Assembly: GCF_900115685.1 (NCBI RefSeq)
Contig: NZ_FOXJ01000001.1
Span: 372,001 to 436,000 of the forward strand
Origin: Variovorax sp. 770b2
GTDB lineage: Bacteria > Pseudomonadota > Gammaproteobacteria > Burkholderiales > Burkholderiaceae_C
Direction: 5' to 3'
DNA length: 64,000 nucleotides
The notes under the pieces are model-generated. The model was not told where the DNA came from. It made no database searches and saw only the letters and a program-made list of their open reading frames with translations. Shown here in pieces: positions 7,292 to 14,587 of the stretch (its first letter is position 1; every line of letters begins with the position of its first letter). Position numbers and translations under genes: made by a program.

Positions 7292-9592
7292 ATGACGAAC
7301 CAGAACGCGCTGAAGCCGGTGACGCCGGCCCTCCCTCATGACCACGATCATGACCACGATCATGGTCACGATCACCCGCATGGACATGCCCATGCCCATG
7401 CCCACGCCGAGGCGGCCTGCTGCGGCAGCCCGGTCTGCGGTTCGTCTCCCCCCGTGGACACCGCCGACATCCCCAAAGGCGCCTTGCTCTTTCGCATTCC
7501 CACGATGGATTGCGCGGTCGAGGAATCCGAGATCCGCCGGGCGCTCGAGCCGGTCGAAGGCGTCACGGGCCTTCGCTTTCGCCTCGGTGAACGCACGATG
7601 GCCATCACGGCCGACGCGCTTGCCTTGCCCCATGCGCTCGATGCGATCCGCAAGGCCGGCTTCAAGCCCGAGCCCCTCGGCGATGCAGCCGTCCCTGCCG
7701 CGCCGGCACGCATCGCGGGAATGAGCACCGGCCTCGCGCGCCTGGTCGCCGCGCTGGTGCTGGCCATCGCGGCCGAGTCGATCTCTTTCCTCGCCCTCGA
7801 CGGCAAGGGCTTCATGGCCGCAGAGATGGTGCTCGCGCTCGCAGCCATCGGCCTGGCCGGCCTGGACACCTACAAGAAGGGCTTCGGCGCGCTGGTGCGC
7901 GGCCGCCTCAACATCAATGCGTTGATGGCCGTCGCCGTGACGGGCGCCTTCGTCATCGGCCAGTGGCCCGAGGCCGCGATGGTGATGGCGCTCTATGCGA
8001 TTGCCGAACTGATCGAAGCCCGTGCCGTGGACCGCGCGCGCAACGCGATCCAGAGCCTGCTCGCGCTCGCGCCCGAGCAGGCCGAAGTCAAGCAGCCCGA
8101 TGGCAGCTGGCAGACCGTGAGGGCCGATGCGGTGCCGCTGGACGCCATCGCGCGCATCCGCCCCGGCGAGCGCGTGCCACTGGACGGCGTGGTGACCGAC
8201 GGCCTCAGCGCCATCGACCAGGCGCCGGTCACGGGCGAGAGCATTCCGGTCGACAAGACGGTGGGCGACCCGGTCTTCGCGGGCACCATCAACCAGACTG
8301 CCGCATTGGAGTTTCGCGTCACTGCCGTGGCCGCCAACACCACGCTCGCGCGCATCATTCACGCGGTCGAAGAAGCGCAGGGCACGCGCGCGCCCACGCA
8401 GCGCTTCGTCGATAAATTCGCCGCCATCTACACGCCCACGGTCTTCGTGCTGGCGCTGGCGATCGCGCTGTTCACGCCGCTCTTCATGGACTGGACGTGG
8501 CTGCAGGCCCTCTACAAGGCGCTCGTGTTGCTGGTCATCGCGTGCCCGTGCGCGCTGGTGATCTCGACGCCCGTCACCGTGGTGAGCGCGCTCGCATCGG
8601 CCGCGCGGCGCGGCATCCTCATCAAGGGCGGCACGTACCTCGAAGAGGCACGCAAGCTCAAGGCCGTGGCGCTGGACAAGACGGGCACCATCACCGAAGG
8701 CAAGCCCAAGCTGGTCGAGTCGACGCTGCTCGATGCATCGGGCAACGAAGCGGCGGTGTTCGCGATTGCCGCGAGCATCGCGGGACGCTCGGACCATCCG
8801 GTGTCCAAGGCCATCGCCGCGGGCTTGAAGGGAAATCGCGAAGAGGTCGGCGACTTCACCGCGCTGCCGGGCCGCGGCGTGCAGGCCACGCTCGCGGGCC
8901 AGACCTACATGCTCGGCAACCATCGCCTCATCGAGGAGAAGGGCCTGTGCACCCCGGCCCTGGAAGCCGAGCTCGAGCGCCATGAAGAAGCCGGCCGCAC
9001 GGTGACCCTGCTCGCATCGAGCCAGGCGGTGCTCGCGTTGTTCGCCGTGGCCGACACGATCAAGGAATCGTCGCAGGCGGCGGTGGCCGAGCTGCGCGCC
9101 CTGGGCGTCGTGCCCGTCATGCTCACCGGCGACAACGCCGCCACGGCCAGGACCATCGGCGCCCACGCCGGCATCCAGGACGTGCGAGGCAACCTGCTGC
9201 CCGAGGAAAAGCTCGGCGCCATCAAGGCGATGCAGACGCGCTACGGCGCCGTTGCGATGACCGGCGACGGCATCAACGACGCACCGGCGCTCGCACAGGC
9301 CGACATCGGCTTCGCCATGGGCGGCGCGGGCACCGACACGGCCATGGAAGCAGCCGACGTGGTCATCATGAACGACGACCTGCGCCGCATCCCCGAGACC
9401 ATCCGCCTCTCGCGCCGCGCGCATGCGGTGCTGTGGCAGAACATCACGCTGGCGCTGGGCATCAAGGGCGTTTTCTTCGTGCTCGCGGTGTTCGGCAGCG
9501 CGACGATGTGGATGGCGGTATTTGCCGATATGGGCGCGAGCCTGCTGGTGGTGGCGAACGGGCTGCGGTTGATGCGGGCGGAAAAGCGCTGA
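7292..9592 (+). CDS. cadA: Cd2+/Zn2+/Pb2+-exporting P1B-type ATPase CadA
   Basis: Pumps divalent soft metals out of the cytoplasm using ATP. From the N-terminus (766 aa): a His/Asp-rich metal-binding tract (about residues 16-39), a Cys pair region (CCGSPVC), a heavy-metal-associated domain with the atypical MDC motif (72-74), eight predicted membrane helices, the transmembrane CPC motif (418-420), the phosphorylation motif DKTGT (Asp 462), and the hinge GDGINDAPAL. The MDC instead of CxxC and the CPC suit Zn/Cd/Pb specificity. The ATG at 7292 sits where transcription should start, with no Shine-Dalgarno, so translation may be leaderless. It ends 3 bp from the convergent decarboxylase-like gene. 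Confidence 0.93.
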   Translation: MTNQNALKPVTPALPHDHDHDHDHGHDHPHGHAHAHAHAEAACCGSPVCGSSPPVDTADIPKGALLFRIPTMDCAVEESEIRRALEPVEGVTGLRFRLGERTMAITADALALPHALDAIRKAGFKPEPLGDAAVPAAPARIAGMSTGLARLVAALVLAIAAESISFLALDGKGFMAAEMVLALAAIGLAGLDTYKKGFGALVRGRLNINALMAVAVTGAFVIGQWPEAAMVMALYAIAELIEARAVDRARNAIQSLLALAPEQAEVKQPDGSWQTVRADAVPLDAIARIRPGERVPLDGVVTDGLSAIDQAPVTGESIPVDKTVGDPVFAGTINQTAALEFRVTAVAANTTLARIIHAVEEAQGTRAPTQRFVDKFAAIYTPTVFVLALAIALFTPLFMDWTWLQALYKALVLLVIACPCALVISTPVTVVSALASAARRGILIKGGTYLEEARKLKAVALDKTGTITEGKPKLVESTLLDASGNEAAVFAIAASIAGRSDHPVSKAIAAGLKGNREEVGDFTALPGRGVQATLAGQTYMLGNHRLIEEKGLCTPALEAELERHEEAGRTVTLLASSQAVLALFAVADTIKESSQAAVAELRALGVVPVMLTGDNAATARTIGAHAGIQDVRGNLLPEEKLGAIKAMQTRYGAVAMTGDGINDAPALAQADIGFAMGGAGTDTAMEAADVVIMNDDLRRIPETIRLSRRAHAVLWQNITLALGIKGVFFVLAVFGSATMWMAVFADMGASLLVVANGLRLMRAEKR
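7337..7372 (+). repeat. Three tandem 12-bp units encoding the CadA His-Asp tract
   Basis: Units of CATGACCACGAT lie at 7337-7348 and 7349-7360, with a third (CATGGTCACGAT) at 7361-7372, two bases changed. They encode His-Asp/Gly-His-Asp and are followed by further CATGCC repeats. Such tracts can gain or lose units in frame. Confidence 0.85.
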
Positions 9593-9595
9593 GGC

Positions 9596-10174
9596 TCACC
9601 AGCGCGCCGCCCACGTCTCCAGCGGCACACGCGCCGCATTGCACACGTAGCTCACCGCGTGGTACCACCCCGCGAGCATCATCAGCTCGATGAGTTGCGC
9701 GTGACTCCAGTGTTCGCTGAGCGATTGCCAGAGTTCGTCGTCGATGTCGCTGCGGTCGTGCAACTGGTCGACCATCAACACCAACAGCCGATCGCGCGGC
9801 GCGAGCAGGTCCACGTCTTCGGCCACGGACGCCATCACGCGCCGCTCGACCGCGTCGAACCCCGCCGCATCGGCGAAGGCCGCAACGTGCACGCCCCATT
9901 CGTACTCGGCGCCGCAGCGGGCACACGCGCGCGTGATCACCACCTCGCGCTCGCGCAGGCTGACGGCCGCCTTGCGGCCCAGCAGATACCGGCCCAGCCC
10001 CAGCGTTCGCTCGGCCAGGTCAGGGTGGATGGCCAGCACGCGGAAGAGCGCGAGGATCTCGGGCCTGCCGGGCGGATTCATCCGCGCCAGCAGGTCTGCG
10101 ATCGGTTCGGGGAAGGGCGCTTGGAGCGGTGGAATGCGAGGAGCGCGAATGCTTTGCCGGGCAACGGTCGTCAT
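9596..10174 (-). CDS. Carboxymuconolactone decarboxylase (CMD/AhpD)-family protein
   Basis: A 192-residue helical protein of the CMD fold. The central segment LREREVVITRACARCGAEYE carries the CxxC and the downstream His (EWGVHVAAF) found in many AhpD-like members, where the Cys pair and His support peroxidase or thiol chemistry. The C-terminal half (LIELMMLAGWYHAVSYVCNA) is the usual helical repeat. The substrate is unknown. The gene is divergent from an HxlR regulator across a gap with two palindromes, so it is very likely that regulator's target. It ends almost touching cadA. Confidence 0.82.
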   Translation of the reverse strand: MTTVARQSIRAPRIPPLQAPFPEPIADLLARMNPPGRPEILALFRVLAIHPDLAERTLGLGRYLLGRKAAVSLREREVVITRACARCGAEYEWGVHVAAFADAAGFDAVERRVMASVAEDVDLLAPRDRLLVLMVDQLHDRSDIDDELWQSLSEHWSHAQLIELMMLAGWYHAVSYVCNAARVPLETWAARW

Positions 10175-10205
10175 GGTCGGAATCCTTTGTGGAATGCATC
10201 GAAAT

Positions 10206-10258
10206 CGCTACGAAAAACGTAGCGATCTGGCGCAGTCTATCGCTACGAAATGCGTAGC
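10206..10258. promoter_or_regulatory. Two tandem palindromic operators between CMD and HxlR genes
   Basis: Palindrome 1 (10206-10224) has perfect 7-bp arms CGCTACG/CGTAGCG around AAAAA. Palindrome 2 (10242-10258) has 6-bp arms GCTACG/CGTAGC around AAATG. Their centres are 35 bp apart, and both lie in the 119-bp divergent gap. HxlR-type regulators bind as dimers to such sites, so autoregulation plus control of the CMD gene is the simplest reading. Confidence 0.75.
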
Positions 10259-10293
10259 ACAATAGGCGCCTGTTCGATCACCGAAAGCACGAC

Positions 10294-10617
10294 ATGGACG
10301 ACGAGGAAGCATCGGCCTCGCAGCCCGCGCCCGCCGTGGCGCGGCGGCCCATCATGCGGCTCCTGGAGCAACTGGGCCGCAAGGGCACGCTGCGCATCCT
10401 GTGGGAGCTGCGCGACGGCCTGCCGCAGAGCTTCAGGGCGTTGCGCACGAGCACGGAGGACATGTCCCCCTCGGTGCTGAACGACCGCCTCAAGGAGCTG
10501 CGCGCGGCGGGCGTCGTCGAACTCTCGGGCACGGGCTACGTGCTCACCCAGGCGGGCGGCGAACTGGTCAAGCGGCTGACGCCGCTCAACCAGTGGGCCA
10601 ACCGCTGGTTCGAATAA
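10294..10617 (+). CDS. HxlR-family winged-HTH transcriptional regulator
   Basis: The 107-residue protein has the HxlR core: GRKGTLRILWELRDGLPQSF, then LRTSTEDMSPSVLNDRLKEL (recognition helix region), then a wing GVVELSGTGYVLTQAG. HxlR proteins usually answer to reactive electrophiles, quinones or redox stress, often through a cysteine; no cysteine is visible here, so the signal may be a ligand. It is divergent from the CMD-like gene across two palindromic sites. Confidence 0.85.
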   Translation: MDDEEASASQPAPAVARRPIMRLLEQLGRKGTLRILWELRDGLPQSFRALRTSTEDMSPSVLNDRLKELRAAGVVELSGTGYVLTQAGGELVKRLTPLNQWANRWFE

Positions 10618-10658
10618 CCCGAAAGACCCAAAGAAAAACGGAGAAGACGGCCCTGTAT

Positions 10659-10687
10659 TTCATCTGCAATCGTTCCCGCTTCATCTG
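10659..10687 (+). promoter_or_regulatory. Direct-repeat response-regulator box upstream of DUF4148 operon
   Basis: TTCATCTG occurs at 10659-10666 and again at 10680-10687, exactly 21 bp (two helical turns) apart, each followed by AATCG with or without one extra base. OmpR-family regulators bind direct repeats with such phasing. The same box (TTTCATCTGTAATC on the minus strand) lies upstream of the OmpR-type regulator gene at 14080-14093. Confidence 0.55.
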
Positions 10688-10756
10688 AATCGGCCGCGCC
10701 GCGCGCGCAATTCGTGCGCAACGCGCGCTTCGCAAAGTAGAGCCCGAATCAACACC

Positions 10757-10786
10757 GATCCCGGCACCGCCCCCGGTGCCTGGATC
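10757..10786 (+). other. Strong hairpin between HxlR gene and DUF4148 gene
   Basis: Stem GATCC-C-GGCACC (10757-10768) pairs with GGTGCC-T-GGATC (10775-10786) around a 6-nt GC-rich loop, with one mismatch. AACAC (10751-10755) and GTGTT (10792-10796) could extend it beyond a bulge. There is no T-run, so a classical terminator is unlikely. It may end HxlR transcripts with Rho, or form a leader structure for the DUF4148 mRNA. Confidence 0.45.
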
Positions 10787-10871
10787 ACCCAGTGTTGGCT
10801 TGGGGCTCGCCGGACGCGTATCTGCCGGCACACCCCTTCTACTTTTTCAGATGCGCAAGAAGGAAACGATC

Positions 10872-11354
10872 ATGAAGAAACTCAATGCCGCCATGGCTGC
10901 CCTTGCCGCCACCGTGATGCTCACCGCCGCCGGCACAGCCTCGGCCCAGAGCCTGACCCGCGCCGAAGTCGTCGCGCAACTGAAGGCGGCCCAGGCCAGC
11001 GGCCAACTGGCTGCACTGACGGGTGAGGACAGCGGCTCGGCCTACCTGTCGCGCCACTTCCAGGCCAGCGAACCGCGCTCCGAAGTGAAGGCCGAACTGG
11101 CACAGGCCAAGGCCGACGGCACGCTCGGCGTGCTGGTCGCCAGCGACAGCGGCTCGGCGTATCTCTCGCGCAACTTCAAGTCGACCGAGCCGCGCGCCGA
11201 GGTCAAGGCCGAGCTGGCCGCGGCCGAGAAGAGCGGTCACTTCGACGCGCTCTATGGCGAAGACAGCGGCTCGTTCTTCCTCGCGCACGGCGGCAACGCG
11301 GTGGCGACGAACAGCGCCGTCGCGATGGCCACGCCACAGAACGCAGGCCAGTGA
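10872..11354 (+). CDS. DUF4148 exported protein with three internal repeats
   Basis: A 160-residue protein with a clear signal peptide (MKKLNAAMAALAATVMLTAA, cleavage after TASA-Q). The mature part is three repeats of about 39-40 residues: TRAEVVAQLKAAQASGQLAA, then RSEVKAELAQAKADGTLGVL, then RAEVKAELAAAEKSGHFDAL. Each of the three continues with a DSGS segment. DUF4148 proteins are common, small and of unknown function in Burkholderiales periplasms; most have one such unit. A good Shine-Dalgarno (AAGGAAA) precedes the ATG at 10872. The stop overlaps the GTG start of the DUF305 gene, so the two are coupled. Confidence 0.82.
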   Translation: MKKLNAAMAALAATVMLTAAGTASAQSLTRAEVVAQLKAAQASGQLAALTGEDSGSAYLSRHFQASEPRSEVKAELAQAKADGTLGVLVASDSGSAYLSRNFKSTEPRAEVKAELAAAEKSGHFDALYGEDSGSFFLAHGGNAVATNSAVAMATPQNAGQ

Positions 11355-11812
11355 GCGCCACGTCACCACGCCGGCAGCGCGGCATCGCGCTGGCGGCTGT
11401 AGTGGGCGCAGCGCTGGTCGCTGCCGCGGGCGTGCTGCCTGCGGCGGCCGACTCGCTCGCCGCCGCCTTTGCCGCCGAGAACGACGCGGCCATGAGCCGC
11501 ATGATGGCCGCGATGGAGATCAAGCCCTCGGGCGACATCGACCGCGATTTCGCCGCGATGATGATCCCGCACCACCAGGGCGCCATCGAGATGGCGCAGG
11601 CCGAGTTGCGCTACGGCCGCAACGAGCAGCTGCGCCGCATCGCGCAGGAAATCATCGTCGAGCAGCAGCAGGAGATCGCGGCGATGCACCTGGCGCTCGG
11701 CCAGCCGCTGCCGCCCTCCGCCGCAGCGCCGACCCAGGGGCTTTCCGCCACCCACACCACAACATCCATGCCGCATCAGCACACGATGCCCGGCATGCAC
11801 ATGGACCACTGA
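11351..11812 (+). CDS. DUF305 periplasmic protein with His/Met-rich tail
   Basis: A 153-residue exported protein starting at the GTG at 11351, which overlaps the previous stop (GTGA). After an N-terminal hydrophobic segment (about residues 11-33), the DUF305 core is visible: DFAAMMIPHHQGAIEMAQAE and a later His (EQQQEIAAMH). DUF305 is a ferritin-like four-helix fold often found near copper and other metal genes; the HH-x-E pattern could bind metal. The tail (MPHQHTMPGMHMDH) is rich in Met and His, like copper-binding proteins. The function is unproven. Confidence 0.85.
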   Translation: MSATSPRRQRGIALAAVVGAALVAAAGVLPAAADSLAAAFAAENDAAMSRMMAAMEIKPSGDIDRDFAAMMIPHHQGAIEMAQAELRYGRNEQLRRIAQEIIVEQQQEIAAMHLALGQPLPPSAAAPTQGLSATHTTTSMPHQHTMPGMHMDH

Positions 11813-11819
11813 GACACCC

Positions 11820-13277
11820 ATGACCCCTCTTCGCCATGCCGCCGTGCTGCTCTGCGCATCGCTCGCCTTCGCCACGTCGTTCGCGCAGGCAGGCCAGGCC
11901 CCCGGCGCCGCCGCGGCCGCCGACATTCCGGTGAGCCACCGCGACCGGCTCTATGCCGCCGAGCAGTTCTCCAACACCGTCTCCGTCACCGATCCGGTCG
12001 ACAACAAGCTGTTGGGCGTGATCCGCCTGGGCGATCCGTCGCCCGGCAACTTCAGCCCGCTCTACAAGGGCCAGGTGCTGGTGCATGGCATGGGCTTCTC
12101 GCCCGACCACCGCACGCTGGCCATCGTGTCGATCGGCTCGAACTCGGTGACCTTCATCGACACCGCGACCAATGCCGTGAAGCACACCACCTACGTCGGC
12201 CGCTCGCCGCACGAGGCCTTCTTCACGCCCGACGGCAAGGAGGTGTGGGTCACGGTGCGCGGCGAGAACTACGTCTCGGTGATCGATGCGAACACCTTCG
12301 AGGAGAAGACCCGCATCGTCACGCCCGGCGGACCCGGCATGCAGATCTTCTCGCCCGATGGCAAGTACGGCTACGTGTGCTCGTCGTTCAACCCCGAGAC
12401 CGTGGTGATCGACACCGCGACCAAGCAGGTCGTCGGCCGCGTGAAGCAGGAGAGCCCCTTCTGCCCCAACATCGCCGCCACGCCCGATGGCAAGCAGGTG
12501 TGGTTCACCCTCAAGGACGTGGGCCGCACGATGGTGTTCGATGCGAAGCCGCCGTTCGCGGTCATCAAGTCGTTCGACACCGGGCCCATCACCAACCACG
12601 TCAACTTCGCCGCCACGAAGAAAGGCACCTTCGCCTACGTGACCATCGGCGGGCTCAACCAGGTGAAGGTGTTCCGCACCGACGATTTCTCGCAGGTCGC
12701 GACCATCCCGGTCGGCAAGCTGCCGCACGGCGTGTGGCCTTCGGGCGACGGTTCGCGTATGTACGTGGGGCTGGAGAACGCCGATGCGCTCGCCGCCATC
12801 GACACCGCAACGAACAAGGTCGTGGGCGAAGTTCCCATCGGGCAGGCGCCGCAGGCGATTGCCTACGTGCCGAACGCGGTGCCGGAAGGCGATGGCCTGC
12901 AGGGGCTGCAGCCGCTCGGCGTGGCGGGGCAGGCCGCGCATCTCACGCTCATGGCCGTGCAGGGCGACAAGGCGGGTGCGCCCACCAGCGTGACGCTGTT
13001 CGACCAGGGATTGACGCAGGTGCTGCAGGCCTCCGCGACGGGGCTCGAGCCGAAGTCTCCCTATGTGCTGGCGCTCGCCGAGCAGCCCGATGGCGGCGGC
13101 GCGCTGCAACCGCTGGCCAACTTCATGACCAACCCGGCGGGCTCGGCCATCGTGAACGCGATCGGCCCGATCCGCCAGATCGTGCAATCGAGCGCCGATG
13201 CCTCGCGCCGCTACCTCGTGATCGCACCGCAGGTCGCGGGCCAGCCCGGCAAGCCGGTGCAGGTGCAAGGCCTCTGA
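11820..13277 (+). CDS. Exported YVTN/YncE-type beta-propeller protein
   Basis: The 485-residue protein has a signal peptide (cleavage near SFAQA-G) followed by repeated blades of the form NSVTFIDTATNAV, NYVSVIDANTFEE, ETVVIDTATKQVVG and DALAAIDTATNKVVG. These span roughly residues 40-360 and are typical of YVTN/YncE seven-blade propellers. A C-terminal beta-rich region (about 375-485, with SVTLFDQGLTQVLQASATGL) is not one I recognise. Such propellers are periplasmic binding or scaffold proteins with no fixed function. It follows the DUF305 gene by 7 bp and is the last gene of that operon; its stop lies in a shared terminator-like hairpin. Confidence 0.8.
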   Translation: MTPLRHAAVLLCASLAFATSFAQAGQAPGAAAAADIPVSHRDRLYAAEQFSNTVSVTDPVDNKLLGVIRLGDPSPGNFSPLYKGQVLVHGMGFSPDHRTLAIVSIGSNSVTFIDTATNAVKHTTYVGRSPHEAFFTPDGKEVWVTVRGENYVSVIDANTFEEKTRIVTPGGPGMQIFSPDGKYGYVCSSFNPETVVIDTATKQVVGRVKQESPFCPNIAATPDGKQVWFTLKDVGRTMVFDAKPPFAVIKSFDTGPITNHVNFAATKKGTFAYVTIGGLNQVKVFRTDDFSQVATIPVGKLPHGVWPSGDGSRMYVGLENADALAAIDTATNKVVGEVPIGQAPQAIAYVPNAVPEGDGLQGLQPLGVAGQAAHLTLMAVQGDKAGAPTSVTLFDQGLTQVLQASATGLEPKSPYVLALAEQPDGGGALQPLANFMTNPAGSAIVNAIGPIRQIVQSSADASRRYLVIAPQVAGQPGKPVQVQGL

Positions 13278-13303
13278 ACTCCGAAGCCTCGGCTTCAGTT
13301 CAG
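13274..13303. terminator. Shared hairpin of two convergent genes
   Basis: CTGAACT (13274-13280) pairs with AGTTCAG (13297-13303), and GAAGCC (13283-13288) with GGCTTC (13291-13296), across a 2-nt loop with a CC bulge on one side. The hairpin contains the stop codons of both the propeller gene and the convergent regulator gene, so it can act on both strands. There is no long T-run on either side. Confidence 0.6.
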
Positions 13304-14035
13304 CGCATCGACCTGCGTGTCGAACACATAGCCCGCACCACGCTCGGTGCGGATGAACTGCGGCGTCGAGGCATCGACCTCGATCTTTCGCCTGAGGCGC
13401 AGGATCTGCACGTCGATCGACCGGTCGTACACCTCGGCGCCGTGCAGGCGCGAGAGTTCGAGCAGCTGGTCGCGCGAGAGCACGCGCTGCGGCGCTTCGC
13501 ACAGCGCCAGCAGCAGGTTGAATTCGCCATTGCTCAGCTCCACCCGCCGGCCGTCCGGCGAGGTGAGGCGGCGCACCAGCACGTTGAGTTCCCAGCCCGC
13601 GAAGCGATAGGCCCGGCGCTCGGTGCCGCCCTTGGCCGGCGCCGCCGCGGTGGCGTCGCGCTGCACCTGGTAGCGCCGCAGCACCGCGCGGATGCGGGCG
13701 AGCAGTTCGCGGTTGCTGAAAGGCTTGGTGATGTAGTCGTCGGCCGCGATCTCCAGGCCCATCACGCGGTCGGCCTCGTCGCGCTTGCCGGTCACGATGA
13801 TGACGGGGATGGCGCTGGTCTCGCGCAGGTGGCGCGCCAGGTGCATGCCGTCTTCGCCGCCCAGGCGCAGGTCCAGCACCACCAGGTCGATCACCGACTC
13901 CGCAAGCGCCTTCTTCATCTCGGCGCCCGAGACCGCGGTGGTCACGCGCAACTCGTTCTCGGTGAGGTATTCGGCCATCAGTTCGCGGATGGCCGGGTCG
14001 TCGTCGACGACAAGGATGTGGTGGCTGGCGCTCAT
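13295..14035 (-). CDS. OmpR-family response regulator
   Basis: The 246-residue protein has an N-terminal receiver domain (LVVDDDPAIRELM; phospho-acceptor Asp 55 in LVVLDLRLGG; Thr in VIIVTGK; Lys in YITKPFS). A linker with an Ala-rich insert leads to a C-terminal winged helix (RVELSNGEFNLLLALC; DRSIDVQILRLRRKIE; IRTERGAGYVF). I chose the ATG at 14035, which gives the canonical start. Its likely partners are the hybrid kinase and lone receiver encoded divergently from 14199. A box in its upstream region matches those in front of the DUF4148 operon, suggesting autoregulation and control of that operon. Confidence 0.88.
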   Translation of the reverse strand: MSASHHILVVDDDPAIRELMAEYLTENELRVTTAVSGAEMKKALAESVIDLVVLDLRLGGEDGMHLARHLRETSAIPVIIVTGKRDEADRVMGLEIAADDYITKPFSNRELLARIRAVLRRYQVQRDATAAAPAKGGTERRAYRFAGWELNVLVRRLTSPDGRRVELSNGEFNLLLALCEAPQRVLSRDQLLELSRLHGAEVYDRSIDVQILRLRRKIEVDASTPQFIRTERGAGYVFDTQVDALN

Positions 14036-14079
14036 GGAGGCGAGGGTAATGCAACTTCGCTGCGTGCGGGGTACGGCCG

Positions 14080-14095
14080 GATTACAGATGAAATT
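14080..14095 (-). promoter_or_regulatory. Putative response-regulator box upstream of OmpR-type gene
   Basis: Read on the minus strand the site is TTTCATCTGTAATC. It differs at one position from the site TTTCATCTGCAATC at 10658-10671 in front of the DUF4148 operon. It lies 45-60 bp upstream of the regulator's ATG, in the gap shared with the divergent receiver gene. Confidence 0.5.
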
Positions 14096-14198
14096 CCCAA
14101 GCTGCCGCCGACATGATGGCGGCACGCGCAGGAGCGCCAATGAAGTCCTGGCGGCAACCGGTGCCGCCTGCAATGAACAGAGCCTTGTTGGACAGACC

Positions 14199-14582
14199 AT
14201 GTTGACCGTCGCAGTGATCGAGGAAGATAGCGCCATGCGAACACTGATTTGCGAATGGCTGCTGGGCGAGGGCTACGCCGTGCAGGCCTTGCCCGCGCAG
14301 GGCAGCTTGCGGGCCACCTGGGACGCTTCGCAGGCGGCGGGCGTCGACCTGGTGATCGTCGACGTGCCCGACTTCCACGAGCGGGGCGCCGACACCGTGC
14401 GCGCGGTGCGGGCCAGCTATCCGCATGCGGCACTGATCGGCCTGTCGACCCGCCTGGGCCGCAGCCTGCGCAGCGATTCGAACCCCGCGCGCGCCCTCGG
14501 CCTGCGCCGCCTCGTGGCCAAGCCCTGCGCGCGGGGCGAGCTGCTCGAAGCGGTGGCCGACACCATCGGCGCGGCGCACTGA
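14199..14582 (+). CDS. Stand-alone receiver-domain protein
   Basis: A 127-residue single receiver domain: acidic pocket VIEEDSAM (Glu 8, Glu 9, Asp 10), phospho-acceptor Asp 55 in DLVIVDVPDF, and a Lys near residue 107 in LVAKPCA. No output domain is present. It lies 5 bp upstream of the hybrid sensor kinase, so it is probably a phosphorelay intermediate or phosphate sink. The ATG at 14199 is chosen because it starts the first beta-strand; the open frame upstream has no family similarity. Confidence 0.75.
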   Translation: MLTVAVIEEDSAMRTLICEWLLGEGYAVQALPAQGSLRATWDASQAAGVDLVIVDVPDFHERGADTVRAVRASYPHAALIGLSTRLGRSLRSDSNPARALGLRRLVAKPCARGELLEAVADTIGAAH

Positions 14583-14587
14583 CTTCC

